Notes: generated from the letters alone by a model not told the origin. 21,383 nucleotides of DNA from Dictyocoela muelleri (GCA_016256075.1 SDVU01000093.1:1-21383), one strand, 5' to 3'. Positions 9,370 through 17,740 are shown, numbered from the stretch's first letter. Numbers and translations: made by a program.

Positions 9370-10530
9370 TTGTAAAAGGTGTTTTGACAATTGTAGTATT
9401 GTTATCAAAAAACATTGGATAGTAAGATTTAATAAAATGAATTGCAGATAAAAGAAAAATTTTATCGAAAAATACACCCTTATATAGAAAGAAGATGTCT
9501 TTTAATAATATGCTTGATATTTATAATGATTTTATAAAAAAAGAAAACAATCGCTAATATGGCAATATTACATAATGATACAATATCATGTGTAAAAAAC
9601 GATAATTGATATTTCTAATTTCATTTTTTATAAATATATTTATGATATTGAAAAATTAGGGGAAGTGGATATTATTGTAGAATGAGATGAAGCCATTTAG
9701 TTCGTAGAAAGTATCATGGTGGTACATTATTAAAAGATATAAAGTTTTACTATTTGAAAACAAAAACTCCACAAAAAAAAAGAATTATTATACTACCAAT
9801 TATAAAAAGAAAAAAATCTGTATTAAATTTTCTTACTTTATTATTTGTAAAAAAAAATTCGAAAATATATACTGATAAATAGAGTGGTTATTCTGAACTT
9901 AAAAATCTATGTTATCAACACAAAACAGTAAATCAACGGAAAATTATTTGATCCCGACTGTAATTGTCATAAAATACAATTGAAGCGAATCTGTATAGTC
10001 AAGTGCTCTCAAACTGTGCGCCCGGGCGCACTTTTGCACCCTAGACATTTGTTAGGTGCGCCCTGAACATTTTTTATATTTTATAAATTAATTTTTTTAA
10101 ACACAGATCTGTCTTTGGCATAAAATCTAATTAAAAAAATCGGAATTATCAAACACAAAAAAGAAAATTTTTTGATAAATTAATGAAGAAACAATACTTT
10201 GCCTTTCAAATATAAGACCTAAAATTAGAGATATTCTCGATATCTATCAAGCACATAGTTCACACTAATATATATATATATATATTTAATTAATTTTTTT
10301 TGGTGCGCCCGAAAAAGATAAAATATTACAAGTGCGATCCAAGGAAAAGATATCTAAAAAGTGCGCTCTGACACCAAAAAACAAGAGAAACACTGTTTTA
10401 GTCTGAAAGAGGAATATCAATAAGTTTAAGAAGATAAAAATACATCAAAGAATTCCTATTAAGATACATTTTAATAAGAAATAATAAAGGCGATGATCTC
10501 AGTACTGTTTTAAAATATATTTTTAAATTA
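9370..10530 (+). pseudogene. Merlin-2 transposase, decayed and interrupted by a MITE
   Basis: Signs of an ISXO2-like transposase, in order: TDKICKRCFDNC (zinc-ribbon-like cysteines, ~9360-9395), VDIIVE followed by a DEA (first catalytic Asp region, ~9668-9690), RKYHGGTLLKD, KIYTDK and SGYSEL (second Asp region, ~9867-9900), HKTVNQ and then FDPDCNCHKIQLKRIC across ~9918-9990 in shifting frames, which corresponds to the family's FvdP.tg.HTq.IE. After the MITE come KIHQRIPIK and NNKGDDLSTVLKY (~10440-10520). Many stops and shifts are present, so the gene is dead. The assignment rests on motif order plus the enclosing TIRs and 8-bp duplication. Confidence 0.7.
10000..10395. mobile_element. ~395-bp hAT-type MITE inserted in Merlin-2
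   Basis: The left end reads (C)AAGTGCTCTCAAACTGTGCG and the right end in reverse complement CAGTGTTTCTC, matching the hAT consensus style CAGTGNTTCTCAAACTG. GC-rich GTGCGCCC-type motifs recur just inside both ends (10016-10065 and 10300-10370), contrasting with an AT-rich middle that includes a (TA)n run near 10270. Flanks gtatagtc and ttttagtc agree at 6 of 8 bases, consistent with a worn 8-bp duplication. There is no coding capacity. It splits the Merlin-2 coding region, so it is the later arrival. Confidence 0.7.
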
Positions 10531-10680
10531 AACTTATTTATATTTTAAATTAAAATTTACAAATTTTATCAGTTTTTATTAATTTTGATTTTATTATAAA
10601 TTCAATTTCATGATTTCTAATTATTTGAAAAGGGTTAAAAATGATTTTTTTAGCGTGGGGGTATTGAGTGTTTTTTAACC

Positions 10681-10688
10681 TAACGACC
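10681..10688 (+). repeat. Merlin-2 target duplication, right (taacgacc)
   Basis: Exact repeat of 9244-9251. Merlin-1 coding resumes from here. Confidence 0.85.
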
Positions 10689-10885
10689 GTTATAATTTTG
10701 TTTATCCAGTGACTGGAGTTCATACACAGAATATTGAGAGTCTGTGGAATAAACTCAAAAAGAGGTTAAAAATGCGAACCGGTAATACTTTTAATTCATT
10801 TAAATTAAACCTTAGGGAATGAATGTGGGAGGACAACATATGTAAGAACGATTTTAGTAAGATTTTTGAGTTATTAAATTTGTGA
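10689..10885 (+). pseudogene. Merlin-1 segment 3: C-terminus with catalytic Glu
   Basis: Reads YNFVYPVTGVHTQNIESLWN, then KLKKRLKMRTGNTFNSFKLN, ending ICKNDFSKIFELLNL with a TGA at 10883-10885. HTQNIESLW is the near-invariant C-terminal signature of ISXO2/Merlin transposases, with the Glu as third catalytic residue. One in-frame TGA precedes the final helix. Confidence 0.85.
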
Positions 10886-11234
10886 TTTTTTTATTTTTCA
10901 GTATTTATTAAAACAAATTTGCAATTTCAGTGCATAAATTTGTAATATGAATAAAATTTATTTAATTATATTTATTAATTATTTTTATTAATTATTTTTA
11001 TTAATTATTTTTATTATTAATTTTATTTTTAAAATTTGATTTTTTATAAGGGAAAAACGATATACTTTTTTAAGGGGAAAACTGTCCTTATTCATTTTTT
11101 TTAATTAATATTTAGTTTATTTTTTTTTATAATTTTTATAATTTTTTTTATTTATGATATTTAAATTATTTTTTTTATCAAAGGGGTAAAATTCGATTTT
11201 TTATTTTGCGGAAGTGAAAAATGTTATTTTGAAC
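10886..11234. other. Low-complexity AT-rich spacer with short repeats
   Basis: No gene. It contains three exact copies of the 13-mer tattaattatttt (10973-11011) and, further on, repeated purine motifs (taagggaaaaacg, taaggggaaaactg, aaggggtaaaattcg at about 11047-11200) that may be subterminal motifs of an unrecognised element. Confidence 0.4.
10973..11011 (+). repeat. 13-bp tandem repeat, three copies
   Basis: tattaattatttt occurs three times head to tail without mismatches. A simple microsatellite-like array with no evident role. Confidence 0.8.
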
Positions 11235-11520
11235 CAAATTTCATAACAATCTATTTATTGCCGAAAGCAAAAACCAAATTTCGCCAACAATGCATTAATG
11301 ATTTAATAATGGTTTTTGAAATTTTTAAAAAATCATTTATATTTGTTAATAATTTGGTAAGCAGCTTACAATGCACAGTTAAATTAAGAGCAAAAAATAA
11401 ATTTTTTATATATATCAAAAAATAAATTTTTTATATATATCAAAAAATTACGCCAAAAATGCGCATTGCCTAATTTCCATATTAATAAAAAATGTTAATA
11501 TTTAAATGTAATGTTTCATA
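11235..11520 (-). repeat. Dispersed repeat X, copy 1 (minus strand)
   Basis: Reverse-complemented, this segment aligns with 18612-18880 through shared blocks CTTAATTTAACTGTGCATT, CAAATTATTAACAAATAT and TAAATCATTAAT, and its outer part with 12755-12905. It carries an internal duplication: two copies of a 25-bp unit (aaaaaataaattttt...) at 11392-11441. No coding, tRNA-like or clear terminal repeats are seen, so class is unknown; a decayed non-autonomous DNA element is most likely. Confidence 0.6.
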
Positions 11521-11784
11521 TATAACTTTCATATAAATTATTATAGATAAAAAGAGTCAAAAATATTTTGTAAATAAAACAAATTTTATGAAAAATTTCT
11601 AAAAATAATTTTATAAAACAATTATATTGTTAATATGACTTGCATTTTCTACAACATATCTATAATATTGGACTTAATCGAAATGGTTTTTATTTAAAAA
11701 TATGAAGAAAAATACCAATTATAAAGAGATCATGTAATTAATTTGTCGATGAATATGAATGATTGTGATAATTAAAAGTTATAA
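11521..11784. other. AT-rich spacer between repeat X and the minus-strand SINE-like copy
   Basis: Nothing recognisable. It does not align with the segment separating the plus-strand SINE-like copy from repeat X copy 3, so the two pairs are not one larger duplicated block. Confidence 0.3.
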
Positions 11785-12240
11785 TTTTATATATTATATG
11801 CCGATAACATCAATAGCTACCAACCCGTAGATTTGTCTTCAACCATAGTCTTTAGACCCTTGGTTCCAGGTTTTCCAATAAAACGTCACTTCCAAGCGAC
11901 CCAGAAGTTCAGCTGTACATGTGATTTTTGTTTTATCAATGGCTACGTAAGATACAGGTAATTAGTAGCTTTTCATGAATTTTTATTTTTCACTTTTTTG
12001 CCGAGATGCGTCGCCGCATTCATCCCCACACCTAGGAGAGTCTCTTCTGCTTCATTATCATATTATATTAAGCATAAATCAGCTATACCACACTATAAAA
12101 ACTGTATATTAATACTATATTTCTATAGTTTACGACCGCTTAATGTCATTCCCTCATTATTTATTAAAGAGTGACGTCAGCGAATTTCGAATCGCAATAC
12201 TTAAATTTGACATCCAAGGGTTTTAACCCCTGATCTATAA
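11785..12240 (-). mobile_element. tRNA-derived SINE-like element, minus-strand copy
   Basis: Reverse-complemented, this ~450-bp segment aligns end to end with the plus-strand copy at 17751-18200, at very roughly three quarters identity. Shared blocks include GACGCATCTCGGCAAAAA, CTCTCCTAGGTGTG, AAACTATAGAAATATAGT and GTGACGTTTTATT. Its head keeps a tRNA-like A box (tagatcaggggtt, complement of 12225-12237) and B box (gattcgaaattc, complement of 12182-12193), with start-to-start spacing of 44, against 43 in the other copy. The tail runs into ataatatata-type AT repeats. Candidate target repeats (attataa) are too AT-rich to trust. The foldback MITE at 12266 begins just beyond its 5' end. Confidence 0.7.
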
Positions 12241-12265
12241 AGATTTCTTATAATCTTTGCATTTT

Positions 12266-12601
12266 GGTTCTCCAACGGGTTAGAGACCCCCCTTCAAATT
12301 TTAGAATCTTAATTGGTAAGAGCATAGAGTATGTTTCTTATTTCAAATAAGCGTAGAATTGCGAGATAAATCTATATATATAATTTATATATAAAATACA
12401 AAGATATATAGACATTTACCAAATTTGGTGCAAACCACCAAATTTGTTAAATGTCTATATATCTTTGTATTTTTTATATTAATTATATATTTAGATTTAT
12501 TTCGCGATTCTACGCTTATTTGAAATAAGAAACATACTCTATGCTCTTACCAATTAATATTCTAAAACTTTAAGGAGGGGTCTCTAACCCGTTGAAGAAC
12601 C
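12266..12601. mobile_element. 336-bp foldback MITE (GGTT family)
   Basis: An almost complete palindrome: it opens GGTTCTCCAACGGGTTAGAG and closes with the complement of GGTTCTTCAACGGGTTAGAG. The arms stay paired through agcatagagtatgtttctta and gacattt to a tiny loop near caccaaatttggtgcaaacc (about 12420-12440). Flanking octamers tgcatttt and ttcatttt agree at 7 of 8 bases, a slightly worn target duplication. There is no coding. Internal blocks such as cttatttcaaataagcgta are shared with the edges of the compound element at 14005-16051. Confidence 0.85.
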
Positions 12602-12754
12602 TTCATTTTTATTTTTCCACGATTCTATGTAGGTTTCAGAAATTCCATTACGACAATTAACAGTTTTTTATCTTACATTCATTGATTGTACCTTGTCAAT
12701 GATTCTTTTTGAACCTCTATAATTTTTCATGTATAACAGCATGTTTTATCTAAT

Positions 12755-12905
12755 TCATAATTTGTTCTTTTTCATTCTAATCATTTATATTTTTTTACTC
12801 ATAAATATGAGCCAATGAAATGTGCATTTTTGTCGCAATTTTTCTTGATAATAAAAAATTGATTTTTTTCGCTTTTAATTTAACTGTGCAGTTTTGGCAG
12901 CTAAG
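12755..12905 (+). repeat. Dispersed repeat X, copy 2 (partial)
   Basis: Shares ATATTTTTTTACT, AATAAATATGAG-like and CGCTTTTAATTTAACTGTGCA blocks with 18612-18760. Similarity stops after gtgcagttttggc, where a GC-richer stretch (taagccgcttttcggtaaaa and onward to 12960) replaces the rest. Confidence 0.55.
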
Positions 12906-13283
12906 CCGCTTTTCGGTAAAATGCCCGCTGCATTTTTCAAGAAAAATTCTGTAAGAGTTTTAGCCAGAAAAAACCTACAGAAATTTTTTAAATTTAATAT
13001 TTTTTTAATTTAATATTATTTTTTTTAAAAATAAAATTAATATTTTGAAAAATAAAAATAAAATTTTTTATTAATATGAATGTCAATTTGTTTATATATT
13101 CTTAAAAACTTTAAATTACAAAAGAAAATATAATTCCACAAAATATTTTTTTTGCAATTTTTTTATTTTCTCTTGGTGTTGATTTTTCCTAGTTTCAAAT
13201 TATTTATTTTTAATCAAATACGTGATTCTTTATTTTTTATAAATATATAACTTTGGCTAAATTTGTATTTTTTCTATGTTCTT
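12906..13283. other. AT-rich spacer
   Basis: No gene or named element. The first ~50 bases are relatively GC-rich (gccgcttttcggtaaaatgc) and resemble the terminus seen at 21253 (cccggtaaaatgcacgcacc), so a scrap of that hAT-type family is possible; the rest is low complexity. Confidence 0.3.
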
Positions 13284-13354
13284 GAATTAAAGTATCTGTG
13301 ATAAGCTTCACAGCTATTTGTTGTGCTCGTATGTCATTTATAATTCTATAGTAG
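13284..13354 (-). pseudogene. Short MULE transposase scrap, duplicate of part of MULE-2
   Basis: About 71 bp nearly identical to 16933-17004 (a handful of differences, including one indel), the part of MULE-2 that encodes YYRIINDIS..TNSCEAYHRY. Similarity stops abruptly at ctatagtag on the 3' side. It lies just upstream of MULE-1, so the two matching segments bracket that gene in direct orientation. Confidence 0.75.
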
Positions 13355-13361
13355 CGTTGGT

Positions 13362-13389
13362 GGAATTTTCCGCTTATGCGGAAATTTCC
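13362..13389. other. Short hairpin before MULE-1
   Basis: ggaattttccgc, loop ttat, then gcggaaatttcc gives a 12-base stem with one mismatch. It lies 30 bp upstream of the MULE-1 start. It could be a terminator-like structure or the tip of an element; its role is unknown. Confidence 0.45.
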
Positions 13390-14004
13390 TCCTAATTATT
13401 TTTATATAGACCCTTAATCATGATGAAACAAAACAATATAATCTGTGTACAATCTTCAATGAACAAGAGGGAATGTATCTACGATAGTTATCAATACAGA
13501 CTTGTAAATGTAAAGATAGAGAGAAATTTGCAGATTTCATTTAAAAACATGTAAAGAACGTTTCCATATCTATAATGGTGAATCCGTCACACTAAAGATA
13601 AACATAATCATGAACTACTTTCCGACTCTAAGATTACGGCGTGTAAAATATGTGAAAAAATACGAACCTTATCTGCTGCACTTTCAATATAACCTACTGA
13701 TATTTACATAATGTGTGCTGAAAAATTAGACCAAAATAAGAAAAACACGAAAGAAGTCAAAATATATTTAGAGTAATACGAAATATAAAAAGCTAAGATT
13801 ATGTTGATTCATTAAGCGACTCCAATGATATAACCGAAGCGCTTAAATCGACTAAAGATAGAGTAAAGTTTCTCCAATTGATTTTTTTGAGGATGGGACA
13901 AGAATGACGATTTTTTTCAACACAGAGGATATTAGGCATATTAAAAACTCGACTTTAAGGATTTGTGATATTACTTTCATAACTGCGCCTCATGGTTTTT
14001 ATCA

Positions 14005-14332
14005 GGTTCTCACCCAGGTTTCAAACCTGCCTAAAAAATAGTAATCGTCACTCACAAGAGTGTAGGGATAATAATTTTATTTGAAAAAAGCATAATACGT
14101 CGTTTTAAGTCCAAATAAAAAATTATCATATGTATGAACAAATATATGAGACTTTCAAAAATAGTTGCGAAGCGACTATTTTTTGAAAGTCTATTATATT
14201 TGTCCATACATCATGATAATTTCTTATTTGGACTTAACACGACGTATTATGCTTATTTCAAATAAAATTATTATCTCTACACTCTTGTGAGTGACGATTA
14301 CTATTTTTAGGGGAGTATAGGGATAGCTAACC
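14005..14332. repeat. Outer foldback module of the compound element, left
   Basis: Self-complementary: taatcgtcactcacaagagt at 14042 pairs with the copy ending near 14303, and the arms close at aaaatagttgcgaagcgact (about 14159-14178). Homologous in reverse orientation to 15735-16051, and related to the MITE at 12266-12601 by shared atttgaaataagc-type blocks. Confidence 0.8.
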
Positions 14333-14650
14333 TAACTTGGCTTTATAAATTCATAAAAATTTTTTTTATTGCTTTTAAAAAGTGCTGGTAATTTTGAGAA
14401 TAGAAGAAAATGAAAAAAAAACAAATAATGTTCCCAAATCAATTTTCATTTACAATCTTTAATTAAATTTTTAAAATTGACTAAATAATTATACTTTTAC
14501 TAAATTTGGTTTTGCCAAATTTAGTAAAAATATAATTATTTAGTCAATTTTAAAAATATAATTTAGGATTGTAAATGAGCATTAAATTTGGAACATTAGT
14601 TGTTTTTTTTATTTTCTTCTATTCTCAAAATTACCGGCACTTTTAAAAAA
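14333..14650. repeat. Inner foldback module of the compound element, left
   Basis: gtgctggtaattttgagaat at 14383 pairs with the copy ending near 14641, and attgactaaataattatact pairs across a loop at ggttttgcc (about 14510-14518). The same module recurs inverted at 15390-15734. Confidence 0.8.
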
Positions 14651-14684
14651 CCTAAAAAAGTTAAATGCCTATTAAAAAAACCTA

Positions 14685-14957
14685 TATGTTTTAAATAATA
14701 TAATTATAAGGATTTAGGGTTAGTGAAATAATATTGTAAAGGAAAGCATTTTCTTATATAAACTGTTTACTATTTCTATTTTACAATATTTTTTATTTTT
14801 TCAAATAGACTTTATAAATTAACAGTAACTGTGAAAGTAAATTTTAAATTAATATTTTAAAGCATACTTAGTGTATATTTTAAAAATAAAAGTGATTTCC
14901 TTTACAATATTTACAAAAAAACCCTAAATGCTTATAATTATATTACTCGGAAAATAT
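14685..14957. repeat. Third inverted pair, in the centre of the compound element
   Basis: ataatataattataaggatt (14696 on) pairs with the segment ending tataattatattactcgg (to ~14951), both carrying tttagggtt and a ttgtaaaggaaa block. The unit 14887-14957 is nearly identical in direct orientation to 15301-15371. Confidence 0.7.
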
Positions 14958-15300
14958 GGTTTTTGGCTATCCAGCGTTTTGCCACTAAAAAATCATGAAT
15001 CATAATCAAGTATTTATTAGCATCAATCAAGTATATATTAGATAAGAACACCATAAAAAAATATCATGCATTAGTGGAGAACGAAATCAGCAAATTCTTT
15101 ATTGATTGAGAAGTGAAATGTGTATAAATAATCGTGATAAAATAAAAAATGTACAAAAGTAAAATAAACATTACGAAATAATGTTTTTTAATACCAAGCT
15201 GTAATTTCAAAATTAAAAAAATAAAAAAAATCATTTTTAAATTTTTTTTAATTTTAGAACTTTTGTATTATTTTAATAATGGCAAAACGTTGGCTAACGG
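14956..15300. mobile_element. Possible small TIR element (~345 bp) in the centre of the compound element
   Basis: The left end (ggctatccagcgttttgcca) and the reverse complement of the right end (gttagccaacgttttgccat) form a ~20-bp terminal inverted repeat. The interior is AT-rich and non-coding. It lies between two near-identical direct copies of a 70-bp arm unit (14887-14957 and 15301-15371); these are far longer than a target duplication and point to a rearrangement at insertion. Confidence 0.5.
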
Positions 15301-15389
15301 TAAAAGTGATTTCCTTTACAATATTTACAACAAAACCCTAAATGTTTATAATTATATTATTCGGAAAATATGTGTTTTTTATTAGGCTT

Positions 15390-15734
15390 ATTACTTTTTT
15401 AGGCTTTTAAAAAGTTCAAGTAATTTTGAGAATATAAGAAAGTAAAAAAAGATTTTCTAAATTTAATGCTAATTTACAATCCCAAATTACATTTTTTAAA
15501 ATTGACTAAATAATTATACTTTTACTAAATTTAACCTTGCCAAATTTAGTAAAAGTATAATTATTTAGTCAATTTAAAAAAATGTAATTTAGGATTGTAA
15601 ATGAGCATTAAATTTAGAAAACCATTTGTCTTTTTTATTTCTCATATTATCAAAATTACTGGCACTTTTTGATAGAAAAGCAATAATAATTATTTTTTTA
15701 TGAATTTATAAAGTCAAGTTATGTTAGATATCGT
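15390..15734. repeat. Inner foldback module of the compound element, right
   Basis: Reverse-oriented counterpart of 14333-14650: attgactaaataattatact at 15501 pairs with its complement near 15550-15572 around aaccttgcc, and the outer edge carries atgaatttataaagtcaagt, the complement of the left edge. Confidence 0.8.
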
Positions 15735-16051
15735 CAGAAATTCATATGAAAATAGTATATCGCCATTGAAAAGAGAAGAGGTAGAGATTCTTATTTGAAA
15801 TAAGCTTAATTTGTCGATCTGAGTTCAAATATGCAATTATCATGTTGTTAACACAAATATATGAGACTTATCAAAAATAGTCGCGGTGCGCTTATTTTTG
15901 GAAAGTTTCATATATTTGTTGAACATCATGGTAATTACATATTTGGACTAAGATCGACAAATTAAGCTTATTTAAAATAAGAATCTCTACCTCTTCTCTT
16001 TTCAATGGGCGATTTACTATTTTTATGGGGTCAGAAACCTAGGTGAGAACC
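15735..16051. repeat. Outer foldback module of the compound element, right
   Basis: Self-complementary: attgaaaagagaagaggtag (15768) pairs with the copy ending near 16007, closing at a loop around aaaatagtcgcggtgcgctt (about 15874-15893). The right tip aggtgagaacc ends the compound element. Confidence 0.8.
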
Positions 16052-16880
16052 ATTTTTCTTTCATTGTAATGTAGATGTTGGTATATTGACATTGATACAC
16101 GTACTGCTACCAATATAATAGATTCAACTTAATGACGATGCTAAAGGAGGTGGAAACATTAATACCAGATATTAATTTGAAAACATTGGTTATCGACTTC
16201 GAAATTTGGATAAAGAATGTCTTTAAAACATTTTTCTCTAAAATCGATATCAAACATTTTCTTTTCAATTTTGGACGCACAGTGAGGCGTAAAATATTGT
16301 CTTTATGATTGTCTATTCTGTATAGGAAAAATAAATATTAGATTCGATATCAGAAAAATTTTGTTTTTGGTGTTTATAAGACATAAGCGGTTACTTTTAA
16401 CTTATAGTATGGTTAAAAGTGATATAATAATGTAGAACTATTACCTAATTGAAGAAAATTGTCTTGTGATCAATATGTTCTTAGATTACTTTGAAAAAAA
16501 TACATGAATATTAGGTTTGTCAGGCGCGCTTTTGAAAGCGTTTTAAATGACATTCCTGTAACAAATAATGTATGTGAATGTTATAAAAGATCCTTTAATA
16601 CTCTATTCTACTCCCGGACATATATCACTTGTTAAGATCATGATCGAACTTAAAAAAAATAGATTTTATGGATGATGAAAAATAAAACCCTTACTTGAAA
16701 TGCACTTTAACGTTAAAGGAAACCTGATCCTACACTCTTCTCTTAAACAGATTCTAATACCTGAATATACAGTCAGCGATAAATATCTTATAGAACTGAT
16801 CGCAAGAAGATATAATTGGCGTCTTAATTGAAAATTTAATCTATATATACATTTTAGTTATTTTTCTATTTATTTTTGAA

Positions 16881-17545
16881 TCAAAAAAGAGTGAAATTTC
16901 TATCGGGGCGGAAATTTACGGGAGCTTTTTTAGAATTCAAGTATCTGTGATAAGCTTCGCAGCTATTTGTTGTGCTTGATATGTCATTTATAATTCTATA
17001 GTAGACACTCCAAATTTTTCTTTCTTTATTTTTAATTTTTGAAAACGATAAAAAATGGCTCCAAAAAAATCTGTAATTATCATATGAAGAATTTTCTTGT
17101 TTTAGTTTTAAAATCTTTCTAAATACATGGTCAATTTTATCAATAGCACCATATACTAGCAATAATAGATATTTAACATATTTTTTATTATTTAAATCAT
17201 AAATAAAATCATCATTTATACCATTTTCGTTCATAAATCTAATGAATATTTGATTAAAATGAAAAATACAGCAATTAATACTGGTATTTTCAAAAATATG
17301 TATTATAGAGTTGTAAATAGTTATTTCAAAATCAATGATGAACATTTTCGGCTCATAACTTACAAATAACTTCCCCATTTTAAAAAATTAACGTAAGCAA
17401 TTTGCGTTTTTGATTTAATGGAGGCATAAACTAATGTGATAGGCTTATTAAAAGGAAAAACGAGGAGCGAGAATGTTTGAAAGGAAATTTTATGAATTAT
17501 ATAAAAAGTTTCATCAGATAACCAGATTTCGAATTTTTTAAAAAT
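16881..17545 (-). pseudogene. MULE-2: Mutator-like transposase fragment, minus strand
   Basis: The preserved frame from 17378 to 16881 reads KMFIIDFEITIYNSIIHIFE (second catalytic Asp, residue 16), NTSINCCIFHFNQIFIRF (C..H motif typical of MULEs), then a helical stretch to WSVYYRIINDISSTTNSCEA and YHRYLNS (E at residue 141), ending NFTLF. Upstream in other frames are SDETFYIIHKISFQ (first Asp codon at 17513-17515) and LINKPITLVYASIKSKTQIA. So the catalytic domain is nearly whole but the ATG at 17378 is not the true start, and the N-terminal FLYWCH part is missing or unrecognisable. It lies tail to tail with MULE-1, 50 bp from its stop, and is a different, better-preserved lineage. Confidence 0.8.
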
Positions 17546-17740
17546 TCGAAATTTTTATCGGTCACAAATAGCAGAAATATATTTTTGTCAATTTTCTCTT
17601 TTTCAAATTGTGAAAATTGTTTATTTTAAAATGTGAATTTTTGATATTTTAAAATTTTATACGAATTATTTTCGAAAAAAGCTCACTAACCTACCAATTT
17701 ATCGAAATAATCTCTTATGTTATCATTATTGTTAATATAC
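17546..17740. other. AT-rich spacer between MULE-2 and the SINE-like element
   Basis: Contains a short perfect hairpin (ttcgaattttttaaaaattcgaa, near 17527-17550) and otherwise low-complexity sequence. It may hold the decayed N-terminal coding of MULE-2. Confidence 0.3.

Larger units (their letters stand above)
9252..10680 (+). mobile_element. Merlin-2: DNA transposon with ~125-bp TIRs nested inside Merlin-1
   Basis: The left end (9252-9376) and the reverse complement of the right end (10557-10680) align along ~125 bp, sharing AACACT(T/C)AATACCCCCA near the tips and AATAAAAACTGATAAAATTT further in. The right tip reads GGTTAAAAAACAC. Exact 8-bp duplications (taacgacc) flank the element. Inside is a decayed plus-strand transposase of the same family as the host gene it interrupts, so one Merlin has jumped into another. 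A hAT-type MITE (10001-10395) lies in the C-terminal half. Element length without that MITE is about 1.03 kb, reasonable for a full-length Merlin. Confidence 0.88.
4009..10885 (+). pseudogene. Merlin-1 transposase gene (ISXO2/IS1016-like DDE), split by two insertions
   Basis: The gene lies in three pieces: 4009-4155, 8704-9251 and 10689-10885, about 890 nt together, close to the usual ~300-residue Merlin/ISXO2-like transposase. The first piece holds an N-terminal helical region and the start of a Cys-rich zinc-ribbon-like domain (EICDRLL, KYKCN). The second completes it (YAFKCNFPRC) and carries the first two catalytic residues (IDES at 8990-9001; SDEW at 9185-9196). The third carries the signature HTQNIESLW (10721-10744) with the catalytic Glu. 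The gypsy element interrupts it between two codons and Merlin-2 interrupts it at HDTVND/RYNF; each junction reads through in frame once one target duplication is discounted. Further in-frame stops and at least one shift within the pieces show it was inactive anyway. Terminal repeats of Merlin-1 itself were not located. Confidence 0.85.
14005..16051. mobile_element. 2,047-bp compound foldback element with ~750-bp inverted arms
   Basis: The tips are GGTTCTCACCCAGGTTTC at 14005 and the complement of GGTTCTCACCTAGGTTTC at 16051. From each tip inward the same modules follow in the same order: a ~325-bp foldback (14005-14332; 15735-16051), a block with CTAAC.TAACTTG.CTTTATA (14326; 15735), a second ~310-bp foldback (14333-14650; 15390-15734), then a segment with ataatataattata and tttagggtt (to ~14755; from ~15301). 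The middle (14756-15300) holds another arm fragment and a small TIR element. It has no coding capacity. No matching target duplication is visible (ttttatca against atttttct). It sits in the MULE-1 core. Confidence 0.78.
13420..16831 (+). pseudogene. MULE-1: FLYWCH-type Mutator-like transposase, split by a compound foldback element
   Basis: Two pieces, 13420-14004 and 16052-16831. The first starts MMKQNNIICVQSSMNKRECI and has a FLYWCH-like zinc finger (DSYQYRLV ... CKERFHIYNGESVTLK ... DKHNHEL), then the MULE core opening ICDITFITAPHGFYQ with the first catalytic Asp at 13967-13969. The second resumes FFFHCNVDVGILTLIHVLLP, shows LVIDFEIWIKNVFKTFF (second Asp at 16195-16197), a degraded C..H motif (FLFNFGRTVRRKI), then DIPVTNNVCECYKRSFNTLF near 16545-16605, the family's TNN.cE.yH-like region, and ends ARRYNWRLN at 16831. 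Joining 14004 to 16052 keeps the codon for the Gln of FYQ in frame. Each piece also has its own shifts and stops. No terminal repeats were found for the parent transposon. Confidence 0.8.

Noticed and set aside
17379-17545. MULE-2 starting at the ATG at 17378 as a complete small protein
   Set aside because: Catalytic-domain sequence continues upstream in other frames, so that ATG is an internal methionine of a broken gene.
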